This document shows, piece after piece, positions 1 to 8,300 of a stretch of DNA of 64,000 bases. The notes below the pieces were generated by a model. That model was not told the origin of the DNA. It made no database searches and saw only the letters and a program-made list of their open reading frames with translations. The first letter of the stretch is position 1, and each line of letters opens with the position of its first letter. The stretch is taken from the NCBI RefSeq assembly GCF_003994485.1, contig NZ_RZNJ01000003.1, forward strand, positions 124,525 through 188,524, in the 5' to 3' direction. Source of the stretch: Arsenicitalea aurantiaca (GTDB taxonomy: Bacteria > Pseudomonadota > Alphaproteobacteria > Rhizobiales > Devosiaceae). A program made the translations under genes and the position numbers.

Positions 1-180
1 TTCGGAGAGGGGCTCCACGCCGCCGAGGTCGACTATCTTCTCGCCGCCGAATTTGCCGAGACCGCCGAGGACATTCTCTGGCGCCGCACAAGGCTCGGGC
101 TTCACGGCGAGGCCGTGAACCGGGTCGCGCTCGAGCACTATCTCAGCGGCTCAAGGCAAAGCGCGAGGGAGGAACGATGA
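1..180 (+). CDS. glpD: Glycerol-3-phosphate dehydrogenase, C-terminal end (partial)
   Basis: The first 60 codons read open in frame 1 from the window edge to TGA at 178-180. They give a C-terminal tail rich in helix-forming residues ([20 protein letters not shown], then RTRLGLH), which is typical of aerobic FAD-dependent glycerol-3-phosphate dehydrogenase, where a [14 protein letters not shown]-like segment is near-invariant. The enzyme oxidises sn-glycerol 3-phosphate to dihydroxyacetone phosphate at the inner membrane. The stop overlaps the glpK start by four bases (ATGA), so the two are translationally coupled. The 5' part lies outside the window. The identity rests on the tail motif plus the glpK neighbour. 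Confidence 0.88.
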   Translation, partial: FGEGLHAAEVDYLLAAEFAETAEDILWRRTRLGLHGEAVNRVALEHYLSGSRQSAREER

Positions 181-1667
181 AAAAGCACATCCTGGCGATC
201 GATCAGGGCACGACCTCGAGCCGCGCCATCATCTTCGATGGCGACCAGAAGATCGTGGCGGTCGCCCAGAAGGAATTCACCCAGATCTACCCGAAATCCG
301 GATGGGTCGAGCATGACCCTGAGGAAATCTGGGACAGCGTTCGCTGGGCCATCGGCGAGGCGCTCGCCAAGGCCGGCCTCGAGGCGAAAAACATCGCCGC
401 GATCGGCATCACCAACCAGCGCGAAACCGCGATCCTCTGGGACCGCAAGACCGGCAAGCCCATTCACAACGCCATCGTCTGGCAGGATCGGCGCACCGCT
501 TCGGTCTGCGAAAAGCTGCGCAAGGCCGGCCATGAACGCATGGTGAGCCGCAAGACGGGGCTTCTGCTCGACCCCTATTTCTCGGCGACCAAGATCGGCT
601 GGGTGCTCGACAAGGTCCGGGGGGCACGCCGGCGCGCCGAAGCGGGCGAACTGGCCTTCGGCACGGTGGACAGCTTTCTCATCTGGCGGCTGACGGGCGG
701 GCATCGCCACCTCACCGACGCCACCAATGCCTGCCGCACGCTGCTATTCGACATCGGGGCCCATCGCTGGGACGACAGGCTGCTCGCGCTCTTCGGCGTG
801 CCGGCCGCGCTCCTTCCCGAGGTCAAGGACTGTGCCGATGATTTCGGCGAAACTGATCCGGACCTGTTCGGGGCGGCTATTCCGATCCGCGGGGTCGCCG
901 GCGACCAGCATGCCGCGAGCATCGGGCAGGCCTGCTTCATGCCGGGCATGATCAAATCCACCTATGGCACGGGCTGCTTTGCGGTGCTCAACACCGGCGA
1001 GACGCTGGTGCGCTCCAAAAACAGGCTCCTGACCACCATCGCCTATCGCCTCGATGGCAAGACCATTTATGCGCTCGAAGGCTCGATCTTCGTGGCCGGG
1101 GCAGCTGTGCAGTGGCTTCGCGACGGGCTTGGCATCGTCAAGGCCGCGAGCGAGACCGGTCCCCTCGCCCGCTCCTCAGATCCCGAACAGCAGGTCTATC
1201 TGGTGCCTGCCTTTGTCGGGCTCGGGGCTCCGTGGTGGGATGCCGATGCGCGCGGGGCGATCTACGGGCTGACGCGCAATTCGGGCCCTGCCGAGATCGC
1301 CCGCGCCGCCCTCGAATCGGTCTCCTACCAGACGCGCGACCTGCTCGACGCCATGCATAGGGACTGGAAGCAGGCCGGTGGCGAAACGGTGCTGCGCGTC
1401 GATGGCGGCATGGTCGCGTCGGATTGGACGATGCAGTTTCTCGCCGACATCCTCGATGCGCCCGTCGACCGGCCAACTGTCCTCGAGACCACAGCCCTTG
1501 GCGCGGCATGGCTGGCGGGGCAGGCCGTCGGCGCATGGCCAGACGCCGAGACCTTCGCCGCCCGCTGGGCGCGCGACCGCCGGTTCGAACCGCAAATGGA
1601 CGCCAAGACCCGGAAAGCCAAGCTCAATGGCTGGCGCGACGCAGTCAGGCGCACCCTGAGCCACTAG
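177..1667 (+). CDS. glpK: Glycerol kinase
   Basis: A 496-residue FGGY-family kinase that phosphorylates glycerol with ATP to sn-glycerol 3-phosphate in the cytoplasm. The N-terminus has the ATP-binding DQGTTSSR motif at residues 9-16. GITNQRET follows near 80, [10 protein letters not shown] near 100, and the C-terminal FGGY lobe carries the [19 protein letters not shown] region and the nucleotide-site motif [15 protein letters not shown]. The length matches the family (about 495-505). The start ATG overlaps the glpD stop. The gene follows glpD in one operon, so glycerol is phosphorylated and then oxidised. A palindromic element follows the stop and may end transcription. Confidence 0.97.
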   Translation: MKKHILAIDQGTTSSRAIIFDGDQKIVAVAQKEFTQIYPKSGWVEHDPEEIWDSVRWAIGEALAKAGLEAKNIAAIGITNQRETAILWDRKTGKPIHNAIVWQDRRTASVCEKLRKAGHERMVSRKTGLLLDPYFSATKIGWVLDKVRGARRRAEAGELAFGTVDSFLIWRLTGGHRHLTDATNACRTLLFDIGAHRWDDRLLALFGVPAALLPEVKDCADDFGETDPDLFGAAIPIRGVAGDQHAASIGQACFMPGMIKSTYGTGCFAVLNTGETLVRSKNRLLTTIAYRLDGKTIYALEGSIFVAGAAVQWLRDGLGIVKAASETGPLARSSDPEQQVYLVPAFVGLGAPWWDADARGAIYGLTRNSGPAEIARAALESVSYQTRDLLDAMHRDWKQAGGETVLRVDGGMVASDWTMQFLADILDAPVDRPTVLETTALGAAWLAGQAVGAWPDAETFAARWARDRRFEPQMDAKTRKAKLNGWRDAVRRTLSH

Positions 1668-1678
1668 CGGCAAGCTTA

Positions 1679-1750
1679 CTCATCCGCCCTTCGGGCACCT
1701 TCTCCCCCTTGGGGGAGAAGGTGGCTCGCGCAAAGCGCGAGACGGATTAG
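1679..1750. repeat. Mosaic palindromic intergenic element (three hairpins)
   Basis: Three stems are packed in about 70 bases between the convergent glpK and alcohol dehydrogenase genes: GCCC/GGGC with a TTC loop (1686-1696), a perfect 13-bp arm CACCTTCTCCCCC with its complement around a TT loop (1696-1723), and CTCGCGC/GCGCGAG with an AAA loop (1725-1741). The flanks CATCCG (1681) and CGGATT (1743) nearly pair, closing a cloverleaf. Elements of this look (TTCTCCCC palindromes) are a known interspersed family in Hyphomicrobiales (RIME-like). I see one copy here. It may also act as a bidirectional terminator. Confidence 0.7.
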
Positions 1751-1759
1751 GGGGACCGT

Positions 1760-2890
1760 CTAGTAACTCGCCTCGAGCATCGCGAGAAAATCCCCAACCT
1801 CGGCCTTCCGCGGATTGGTCGCCGTCGAGTGGTCGCGCACCGCGTGCTCGGCCATTTCCGGCAGAACGTCGCGTGGCACGCCCATCGCCGACAGGGTCGC
1901 CGGCAGCCCCAGATCCGCTGCGAACCGCCGCAGCGCATCGGCCAGGTCCGCGTTCGGCTCGAGACCGAGCACCCGTGCGATGGCCTCGTATTTGCGCCCC
2001 GCCTCAGGCCTGTTGAAGGTGAGGACAGCCGGGAGCAGCACGGCGTTGAGGGTGCCGTGATGGAGTTTCACCGTCTTCAGCCCACCCAGGGGGTGCGACA
2101 TCGAATGCACCGCGCCAAGCCCCTTCTGGAAGGTGAGCCCGCCCTGGAGCGCGGCCATCATCATGTCGGTGCGGGCAGCGATATCGCGGCCATCGGCGAC
2201 AGCCCGGGGCAGAGCGCGCACGGCACGGCCAAGCCCGTCAAGCGCGATCGCTTCGGCAACCGGGTTGTAGCGGGGGCTGAGATAGGTCTCGATGCAATGG
2301 GTGACCGTGTCCATCCCTGTCGCGGCGGTAAGGTAGGCGGGCAGGCCGGTCGTCAGTTCGGGGTCGCAGATCGCGACGCTCGGGATCATGTGTGGTGAGA
2401 TGAAGCCGAGCTTGCGCCCGTCCTCGAGCGTCAGGAGCGCAGCCCGCCCCACTTCGGAGCCCGTACCGGCCGTCGTTGGAACCGCGATCACCGGTGGCTT
2501 GTCGGCGGTGATCCGGTCGAGCCCGCCGAGGATCGCTGCATACTGGGCGAGCGGCCCATCATGAGTGACGAGCAGCGCAACCGCCTTTGCTAGGTCGATC
2601 GCCGAACCGCCGCCGACCGCGACGACGCTGTCGCAGCCACCCGCCCGGTACGCCTCGACGCCGGCATGCGCGGCCGCTTCCGTCGGATTTTCAGGGGTCC
2701 CGTCAAAGACCGCGACCGAGGCGGGAAGCCCGCTAGCGGCGATCACCTGATCGATGATGCCTGCAGCCACGATGCCGCGGTCGGTGACAATCAGCGGGGC
2801 GCTCGCGCCCAGGGCTTCGAGTTCGGCGCCAAGCAGGCGCACCGCCCCAGCTTCGAACTGGATGCGGGTGAGGTAGGTAATGAGCGCCAT
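1760..2890 (-). CDS. Iron-containing alcohol dehydrogenase
   Basis: About 376 residues from the ATG at 2890, which has an AGAAGG ribosome site just upstream. A longer reading from 2971 has a non-family N-terminus and is not favoured. Group III (iron-type) dehydrogenase signatures are present: the NAD-binding GGGSAIDLAKAVA, TAGTGSEV, and the metal ligands in GAVHSMSHPLGG followed by HHGTLNA. Such enzymes reduce or oxidise short-chain alcohols, lactaldehyde or 4-hydroxybutyrate with NAD(P). The exact substrate cannot be read from sequence. It converges on glpK and diverges from the cytochrome c gene at 3118. The nearby PQQ dehydrogenase cluster hints at alcohol metabolism, but the link is inference. 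Confidence 0.9.
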   Translation of the reverse strand: MALITYLTRIQFEAGAVRLLGAELEALGASAPLIVTDRGIVAAGIIDQVIAASGLPASVAVFDGTPENPTEAAAHAGVEAYRAGGCDSVVAVGGGSAIDLAKAVALLVTHDGPLAQYAAILGGLDRITADKPPVIAVPTTAGTGSEVGRAALLTLEDGRKLGFISPHMIPSVAICDPELTTGLPAYLTAATGMDTVTHCIETYLSPRYNPVAEAIALDGLGRAVRALPRAVADGRDIAARTDMMMAALQGGLTFQKGLGAVHSMSHPLGGLKTVKLHHGTLNAVLLPAVLTFNRPEAGRKYEAIARVLGLEPNADLADALRRFAADLGLPATLSAMGVPRDVLPEMAEHAVRDHSTATNPRKAEVGDFLAMLEASY

Positions 2891-3026
2891 GGCACACCTT
2901 CTGGACGGGTTGGCTCGCGGAAACGGGAGCGCGATGTTCCACAGTGAAGGCCGGCAGGTAAACCCCTTCAAGAGGCGAACCGGTTCGGCCGGTGCGCGTT
3001 AGCCCCTGGCGCGACAGGTCGTGCAG

Positions 3027-3054
3027 TTGACACGGGGCGGTTTGGTGATACCAC
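3027..3054 (+). promoter_or_regulatory. Weak candidate sigma-70 promoter for the cytochrome c gene
   Basis: A perfect TTGACA at 3027-3032 lies 85 bases upstream of the cytochrome c start. The best -10 at 16-base spacing is TACCAC (3049-3054), which is poor. The -35 match is the only solid part. Confidence 0.35.
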
Positions 3055-3117
3055 TGCCCGAAAATTCGGCACCGCGCGCGCGTGGCGCGGCTGGGCATTG
3101 AGCGAGAGGGTTTGGGC

Positions 3118-3642
3118 ATGGCTTCCGAGACGGGACAGGGCGAGGCGCTGGGCGGCATCGCCATCGGCATGATTGTGATTTGGCTCGGGGTGGCGGCCGC
3201 CGGCATCGGCGTCGCGCTGACCTATGACCATGCCGAGGCTCCCGTTGCGGCCGCAGCCGCTGCGCCTGCCGCACCTGCTGCGCCGCAGGGCTTCTACACC
3301 GAAGCGCAGGCCACCCGCGGCGCCGAGGCCTATGCCACAAGCTGCGCCATGTGCCATGGCCCCAACCTTACCGAAGCCCCTGTCGGCCCGGCGCTGGCCG
3401 GCGTCGATTTCGCCGCCAACTGGAATGACCGCACCGTCGGCGAGTTCTACGCCTATGCGCGCGAGTTCATGCCGCCGCAGGCTCCGGGCTCGTTGCCCGA
3501 CGAGACCTATGCGGACATCACGGCCCATGTGCTGGCCGTCAATGGCGAACCGGCAGGCGATACCGAGCTGCCGGCTGACGAAGAAGCACTCGAAGCCATC
3601 GTCTTCGACATTGCCGAGGCTGCCGCCCCGGCCAACCCCTGA
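3118..3642 (+). CDS. Membrane-anchored c-type cytochrome
   Basis: A 174-residue protein read from ATG 3118, preceded by GCGAGAGGG. An upstream in-frame GTG at 3082 is less likely. One N-terminal membrane segment (IAIGMIVIWLGVAAAGIGVAL, about 11-31) has no clear cleavage site, so it probably anchors the protein. An Ala/Pro linker follows, then a class I cytochrome c domain with the haem-binding CAMCH motif. A Met in the FMPPQAP segment is the likely sixth ligand. The YADITAHVLAVNGEPAG tail closely resembles that of the second cytochrome at 19502. It could pass electrons from a periplasmic dehydrogenase to the respiratory chain; the partner is inferred from proximity. A terminator follows. Confidence 0.88.
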   Translation: MASETGQGEALGGIAIGMIVIWLGVAAAGIGVALTYDHAEAPVAAAAAAPAAPAAPQGFYTEAQATRGAEAYATSCAMCHGPNLTEAPVGPALAGVDFAANWNDRTVGEFYAYAREFMPPQAPGSLPDETYADITAHVLAVNGEPAGDTELPADEEALEAIVFDIAEAAAPANP

Positions 3643-3666
3643 TAGAAAGTCCGTCGGCTTTTTCGA

Positions 3667-3697
3667 GGGCGCCCGGCACTGCCGCGGCGCCCTTTTT
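3667..3697 (+). terminator. Rho-independent terminator after the cytochrome c gene
   Basis: The stem GGGCGCC (3667-3673) pairs with GGCGCCC (3686-3692), followed by five T residues. It lies 25 bases past the cytochrome c stop, so the gene is probably its own unit. Confidence 0.85.
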
Positions 3698-3878
3698 CAT
3701 GCGCGCACCGCGTTGTTCTCCTGCGATAATTGGTCGCGAGTAGAATTGACTTCCACAAATTGAGGTGCCTTCATCGGGAGGTTGCGCAAGGAGGGTGATC
3801 CGCCCGTCCGGCCGCACATCGACCCCGCGGAGAGACCGGCCCAAGCCGGCAGGCGGGTTTGGGGAGGGTTGCGGCGGC

Positions 3879-5318
3879 ATGGCTGCAGGGATGAACACTT
3901 CTGCCGGCATCAGGCATGCGGTCGCCGCGCTGCGGCGGCGCCAGCGGCTGCGTATCCTGCTCGATGGCGCGCTCTTCATCGCCGCACTCGTTTCACTCAC
4001 CCTGCTGCTCGCCCGCACATTCGACCTCGAAAGCCGCATCGGCCTGCCAGTCGTGCCCCTTGCTTTGGGCGCTGGCATTGCCGTCTTCCTCATCCACGCG
4101 GCCATCGCGTTGGCCGTCACCCGCGCACTCGGCACCACGGCGCGACGCACCGAGCAGAAATTCGGCCTCCAGGAGCGGTTGAGCACGGCGCTCGAAGTGT
4201 CCGAGGGGGCGAGTGAGCCGGTGCGCGAGGCGCTCCTTTCGGACACATCGGTTCGAGCGGCGAGGCTCGATCGGCGCGCTGCAGCGCCGCTTGCCGGGCC
4301 GAGCACGGCGCTCGCTGCGGGCCTGCTGGTCCTCTTTTCCGCCGGTCTTCTGGTCACCGCGCCTGCGCCTCGACCCGCCCCCCTTCCGGCCACGGCCGAA
4401 GCCGAAGCGCCCGCCGAGCCCGATGCCGAACCGACCGACACGCTTCTCGAAGACATTGCGCGAATGGCGGATCTTCTCGCCCGAGACGCCGAGACCCGCG
4501 AAGAAAGCTATCTCGAAGCGGTGTCGAACGCGCTGCGCGAGCTTGCCGAAGAAGCCCCGGGCCTCGATCGCGAGGAGGCGCTGGAGCGCTTCATGGCGCT
4601 CGCGGAGCATGCCGCCCTCGGCTATGGCGACACCCCGCCCGAATGGATGGAGCCGGGCCAGAGCAATATGGGCGAGATCGGCCAGCGCATGGCTGCCTTC
4701 GAGGCTGCCGAGACGGCCCGCGCCGCCGCTGCCGAAGCACGCCAGGCTCAGGCCATGATGGACGATGAGTATGGCGCGCCCATCCTTTCGAGCGACGCGC
4801 TCGCCGACATCATCCGGCAGGGCCTTCTGGAGCCTGCCCAGCTCGATCCGGCCATGGCCGATGCTGCCGGGCAGGCCCAGGGCATGGCCGAAACGCTTCC
4901 CGATGGTGCACCCATGTCGGGCGGCAGCTCCCAGCCCGAGCCGATGGAGGAGCAATTGATGCGCCCCGGCTCGGCCATGCCCATGGGTGCGGCGATGGAA
5001 TCGGGGCGCGGCGACAGCAGAATCGCCGGTGGCGGATCGCAGGACCTTGCCGAGAGCAGCGAGTATATGCGCGCCGAGTTCGCCGAGAGCGAGGAGATCG
5101 TGATCTCCGCAGCCGAGACCGAACCGGGCAGCCGCATCCGTATCCAGATCGCGCCCGAAACGAGCGCCAGTGCCGTCGCTGACGATGCGGGGCCTTCGCG
5201 CGACTGGCGGCGACAGGCCGATACCGCGGTGACGCGTCACGCCGTGACCCCCGACGCGCGTCCGGTCATCGCACGCTACTTCGCCCGCAGCGCCACCCCG
5301 CCAACGACGGGGCGCTGA
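3879..5318 (+). CDS. MoxR-associated membrane protein of unknown function (DUF4175-like)
   Basis: About 479 residues from ATG 3879, with GGGAGGG 11 bases upstream; ATG 3891 is an alternative. Two hydrophobic hairpins near the N-terminus (LLDGALFIAALVSLTLLL and VVPLALGAGIAVFLIHAAIA) and a third (ALAAGLLVLFSAGLLVTA) anchor a long Glu/Ala-rich, probably periplasmic, coiled-coil-like region. The QKFGLQERLSTALEV segment resembles DUF4175-type proteins found with MoxR and VWA genes. Residues about 330-385 are unusually rich in Met and Pro. It is the first gene of a tight cluster (five bases to the next). I infer a structural role in a MoxR-type chaperone complex; no enzyme motif is visible. Confidence 0.75.
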   Translation: MAAGMNTSAGIRHAVAALRRRQRLRILLDGALFIAALVSLTLLLARTFDLESRIGLPVVPLALGAGIAVFLIHAAIALAVTRALGTTARRTEQKFGLQERLSTALEVSEGASEPVREALLSDTSVRAARLDRRAAAPLAGPSTALAAGLLVLFSAGLLVTAPAPRPAPLPATAEAEAPAEPDAEPTDTLLEDIARMADLLARDAETREESYLEAVSNALRELAEEAPGLDREEALERFMALAEHAALGYGDTPPEWMEPGQSNMGEIGQRMAAFEAAETARAAAAEARQAQAMMDDEYGAPILSSDALADIIRQGLLEPAQLDPAMADAAGQAQGMAETLPDGAPMSGGSSQPEPMEEQLMRPGSAMPMGAAMESGRGDSRIAGGGSQDLAESSEYMRAEFAESEEIVISAAETEPGSRIRIQIAPETSASAVADDAGPSRDWRRQADTAVTRHAVTPDARPVIARYFARSATPPTTGR

Positions 5319-5322
5319 CCAG

Positions 5323-8300
5323 ATGAGCCTCGTCGCACCGTTCTTTCTCGGGCTCCTCGCGCTGGTCGGGCTGGTCATCCTGCTGCACGTGCAGCGCCGG
5401 CGAACGGTGACCGTCCCCAGCGTCGAGATCTGGCGCCGGTTGCAGAATGCCGGTGCCGAGCGCCGGCGACGGTTCGAATGGCCGCGCGCGAACCTCTTGA
5501 TGCTCCTCCAGATCGCCATCGTCACCGCGATCGCCTTCGCCCTCGCGCAGCCCCTCCTGGGCAATCGCGGCGCCGACCATCTGGTCATCCTGCTCGATGG
5601 CACCCCTTCCATGGGCGCCAGCGACGGGGATACAAGCCGGATCGAACTGGCACGATCGGCCATCATCGATCGCTTCGCCGCGCTCGATCCCGCCCGTGTG
5701 TCGCTGGTGCGCGCCGACCATGCGCCGCTGGCGCTTCTGGCCCGTCAGCCCGCGGATGCGGACGCGCTGGCGGTCAGGCTCGATGAGATCGAGCCGGGCG
5801 GTCGGTCCGCCGACTGGCGCGACACCGCCGAGATCGTCGCCGGCCTTGTCGTTGTCGGGGAGGCCACCCGCATCCTATGGGCTTCGGACACGCCGCTGCC
5901 GGCGATCATCGGCCAAGCCGGCAATGCCGAGATCGAAACTCTGAGCGTCGGCGCCGAGACGGGCAATGCGGGGCTATCGCTCGCTCTCGTTCCCGACGAG
6001 AGCGTCGATGGTGGCTGGCGCCTCCGGGGCACCGTCACGCTTCACGCCCCGATCACCGCGAGCGCGCTCAGCATCGCCTATACCCCACGCAGCGGCGGCC
6101 AACCCCTCGTCCTCGCCAGCCGGCAGCTGGGCAATCCCGCCCGTCCCCCGCGCCCCGACGCCCCCCGCGTCGAGCAGATCGACATCCCCCTCACCCTACC
6201 CGGCCCCGGTCTCGTCACGGCAGGTCTCGCCGAGGATGCGGCAGCTTTCGACAACACTGCCTGGTTTCTCGCTGATCCGGCGCCCGCGGGGCTCGACATC
6301 CTTTATCTGGGCAGCGGCAACCAGCCGCTCTTGAGGGCGCTGCAGGCGATCGAAGGCGTCTCGCTCTATCAATCCGGCACGCTGCCGGAGGATGTTTCGC
6401 GCTTCCCTCTCGTCATCGTGGACGGCATCGAGATCGCCCGCGCGCCCGAAACGAGCACGCTCTGGATCGGTGCCGGCCGGGTCGCGGGCATGCCGGCCCC
6501 CGAGCCCGTGCCGATCGAGGGGCCGACCAATTGGGACAATGCCCATCCACTGGCGGAGGGCCTCGCCTGGTCGGAACTCGATATGCGTTCAGCGTTTCCC
6601 GTCGAGGACGCTGGGAGCTACCGCACCCTTCTCGAAGCGGAGGGCCTGCCGCTGATCCTCGCACGCACCGGTCCCGCTGGCCGGGACCTGCGCCTCGCCT
6701 TCGATCCCGCCGACAGCAACTGGCCCGATCTCGCCGGTTTTCCGGTCTTTGCGCGCAATATCGTGAGCTGGCTCGGCCCCATGCCCGGCGCCCCGATCGC
6801 GCAGGCCTGCATGGTGGGCCAGTCCTGCCTCCTCGACGTTCGCATGACCGGCGGCACCGTGACGCTGGACGCCGGGGGGCCCGAGGCGCTCGCAGGCAGC
6901 GTCATCGTACCGGCGCTGGAGGAGCCCCGCTTCCTGCCCCGCTGGCCGGGCCTCTATACGATCTCGAACGGGCAGATGCAGCGCCAGATCGCCGTCGGGG
7001 CCTCGGCCGACGGCGAAAGCGCGATCGCCACCGCTCCCGAAACATCCGGGCCAAGTCTGACCGGCGTCCTCACCGCGCTCTGGCCTTGGCTTGCAGGCCT
7101 TGCCCTCGTGCTCCTCATCGCCGAGGGCGCCCTCGCCGGGCGGGGGCCGGAACGGTTCCTCAAGCGCGCCGGACTGTCATCGGCCAATCCGCTTGCCGGC
7201 CGCCGCCGCATCCTCCTTGGCCTTCGGGGTTTCGCAATCGGGCTCGTCGTGCTTGCGCTCCTCGACGTCCCCGTGCTCGGGCCCACGGCGCGCGAGAACG
7301 TCGTCCTCGTCACGACCGCGCCAGCCGACGGATCGGCAGCAACCGGCGCAGACCTCGTGGCCCGCGCGACCGCAGAAGCAACGGCTCCCCTCTCCGAGCG
7401 CGGCCTGTCGGTCGTCGCCGAAGGCGCCCCTGCGCGCGTCATGGCCGATACGGACGCCGCCCTTGAAGATCAGGGCTTTGCCAGCGGCGGCGGCCGAGCG
7501 CTCCTGCTTGCTGCCGCCCTCTTGCCCGAAGACGCGCCGGGGCGGATCATCCTTGCAAGCGATACCGGGCCGGATGACCCGGAGCTCGCTGCGGCACGGA
7601 GCCTGCTTGCTGCGCGCGCCATCCCCATCGATGTCATGCCACCCGCTACGCCCGCGGCCGGCGAGGCGCTGGTGCAGGCGCTGGAGGCGCCCTACCCGCT
7701 CTATGCAGGGGATAGTTTTGCGCTCACAGGCCGCATCTTCGCGGTAACCGCGACCCGGGCCGAAGTCTCTGTGCTCCGGGACGACGAACTTCTCGCCGCA
7801 CAGGATGTCGAGCTGCAGGCCGGTCATAACCGGATCGAGACCATGATCACCGACCTGCCGGAGGGCCGGGCGCTGTTCGAGATAGAGATTGCGGCCGAGG
7901 GCGACGCGGTTTCCCGCAACAATCGCAACGGGCTCTGGATCGATGGGCGAGCACCCGGCACGATCGCCGTCATCACCCAGCAGGCCGAACAGGGGGCCGC
8001 CTTCGCCGAGGCCCTCTCCGGACAGGGCTTTTCGGCGACGGTGCTCGCGCCGGACCGCGCCCCCTATACCCTTGCGGACTGGCTCTCCTACCAGGGGGTC
8101 GCGCTTCTCAACGTGCCGGCGATCGCGCTCACCACCCGCCAGCAGGAACTGCTCGAAGTCGCGGTCGCCCAGCACGGGCTCGGACTGATGATCCTCGGGG
8201 GCGCCAACAGCTTCGGGCCCGGCGGATATCTCGAGACGACGCTCGAACAATTGTCGCCGCTCTCGAGCCGCGTGCCGCGCGAAGCGCCTGAAGTGGCGCT

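Noticed and set aside
3746-3774. TTGACT as promoter of the MoxR cluster
   Set aside because: No acceptable -10 at 16-18 bases; too weak to list as a feature.
3993-5666. 557-residue minus-strand frame
   Set aside because: Shadow of the MoxR-associated membrane protein and the start of the VWA gene; no domain and no ribosome site.
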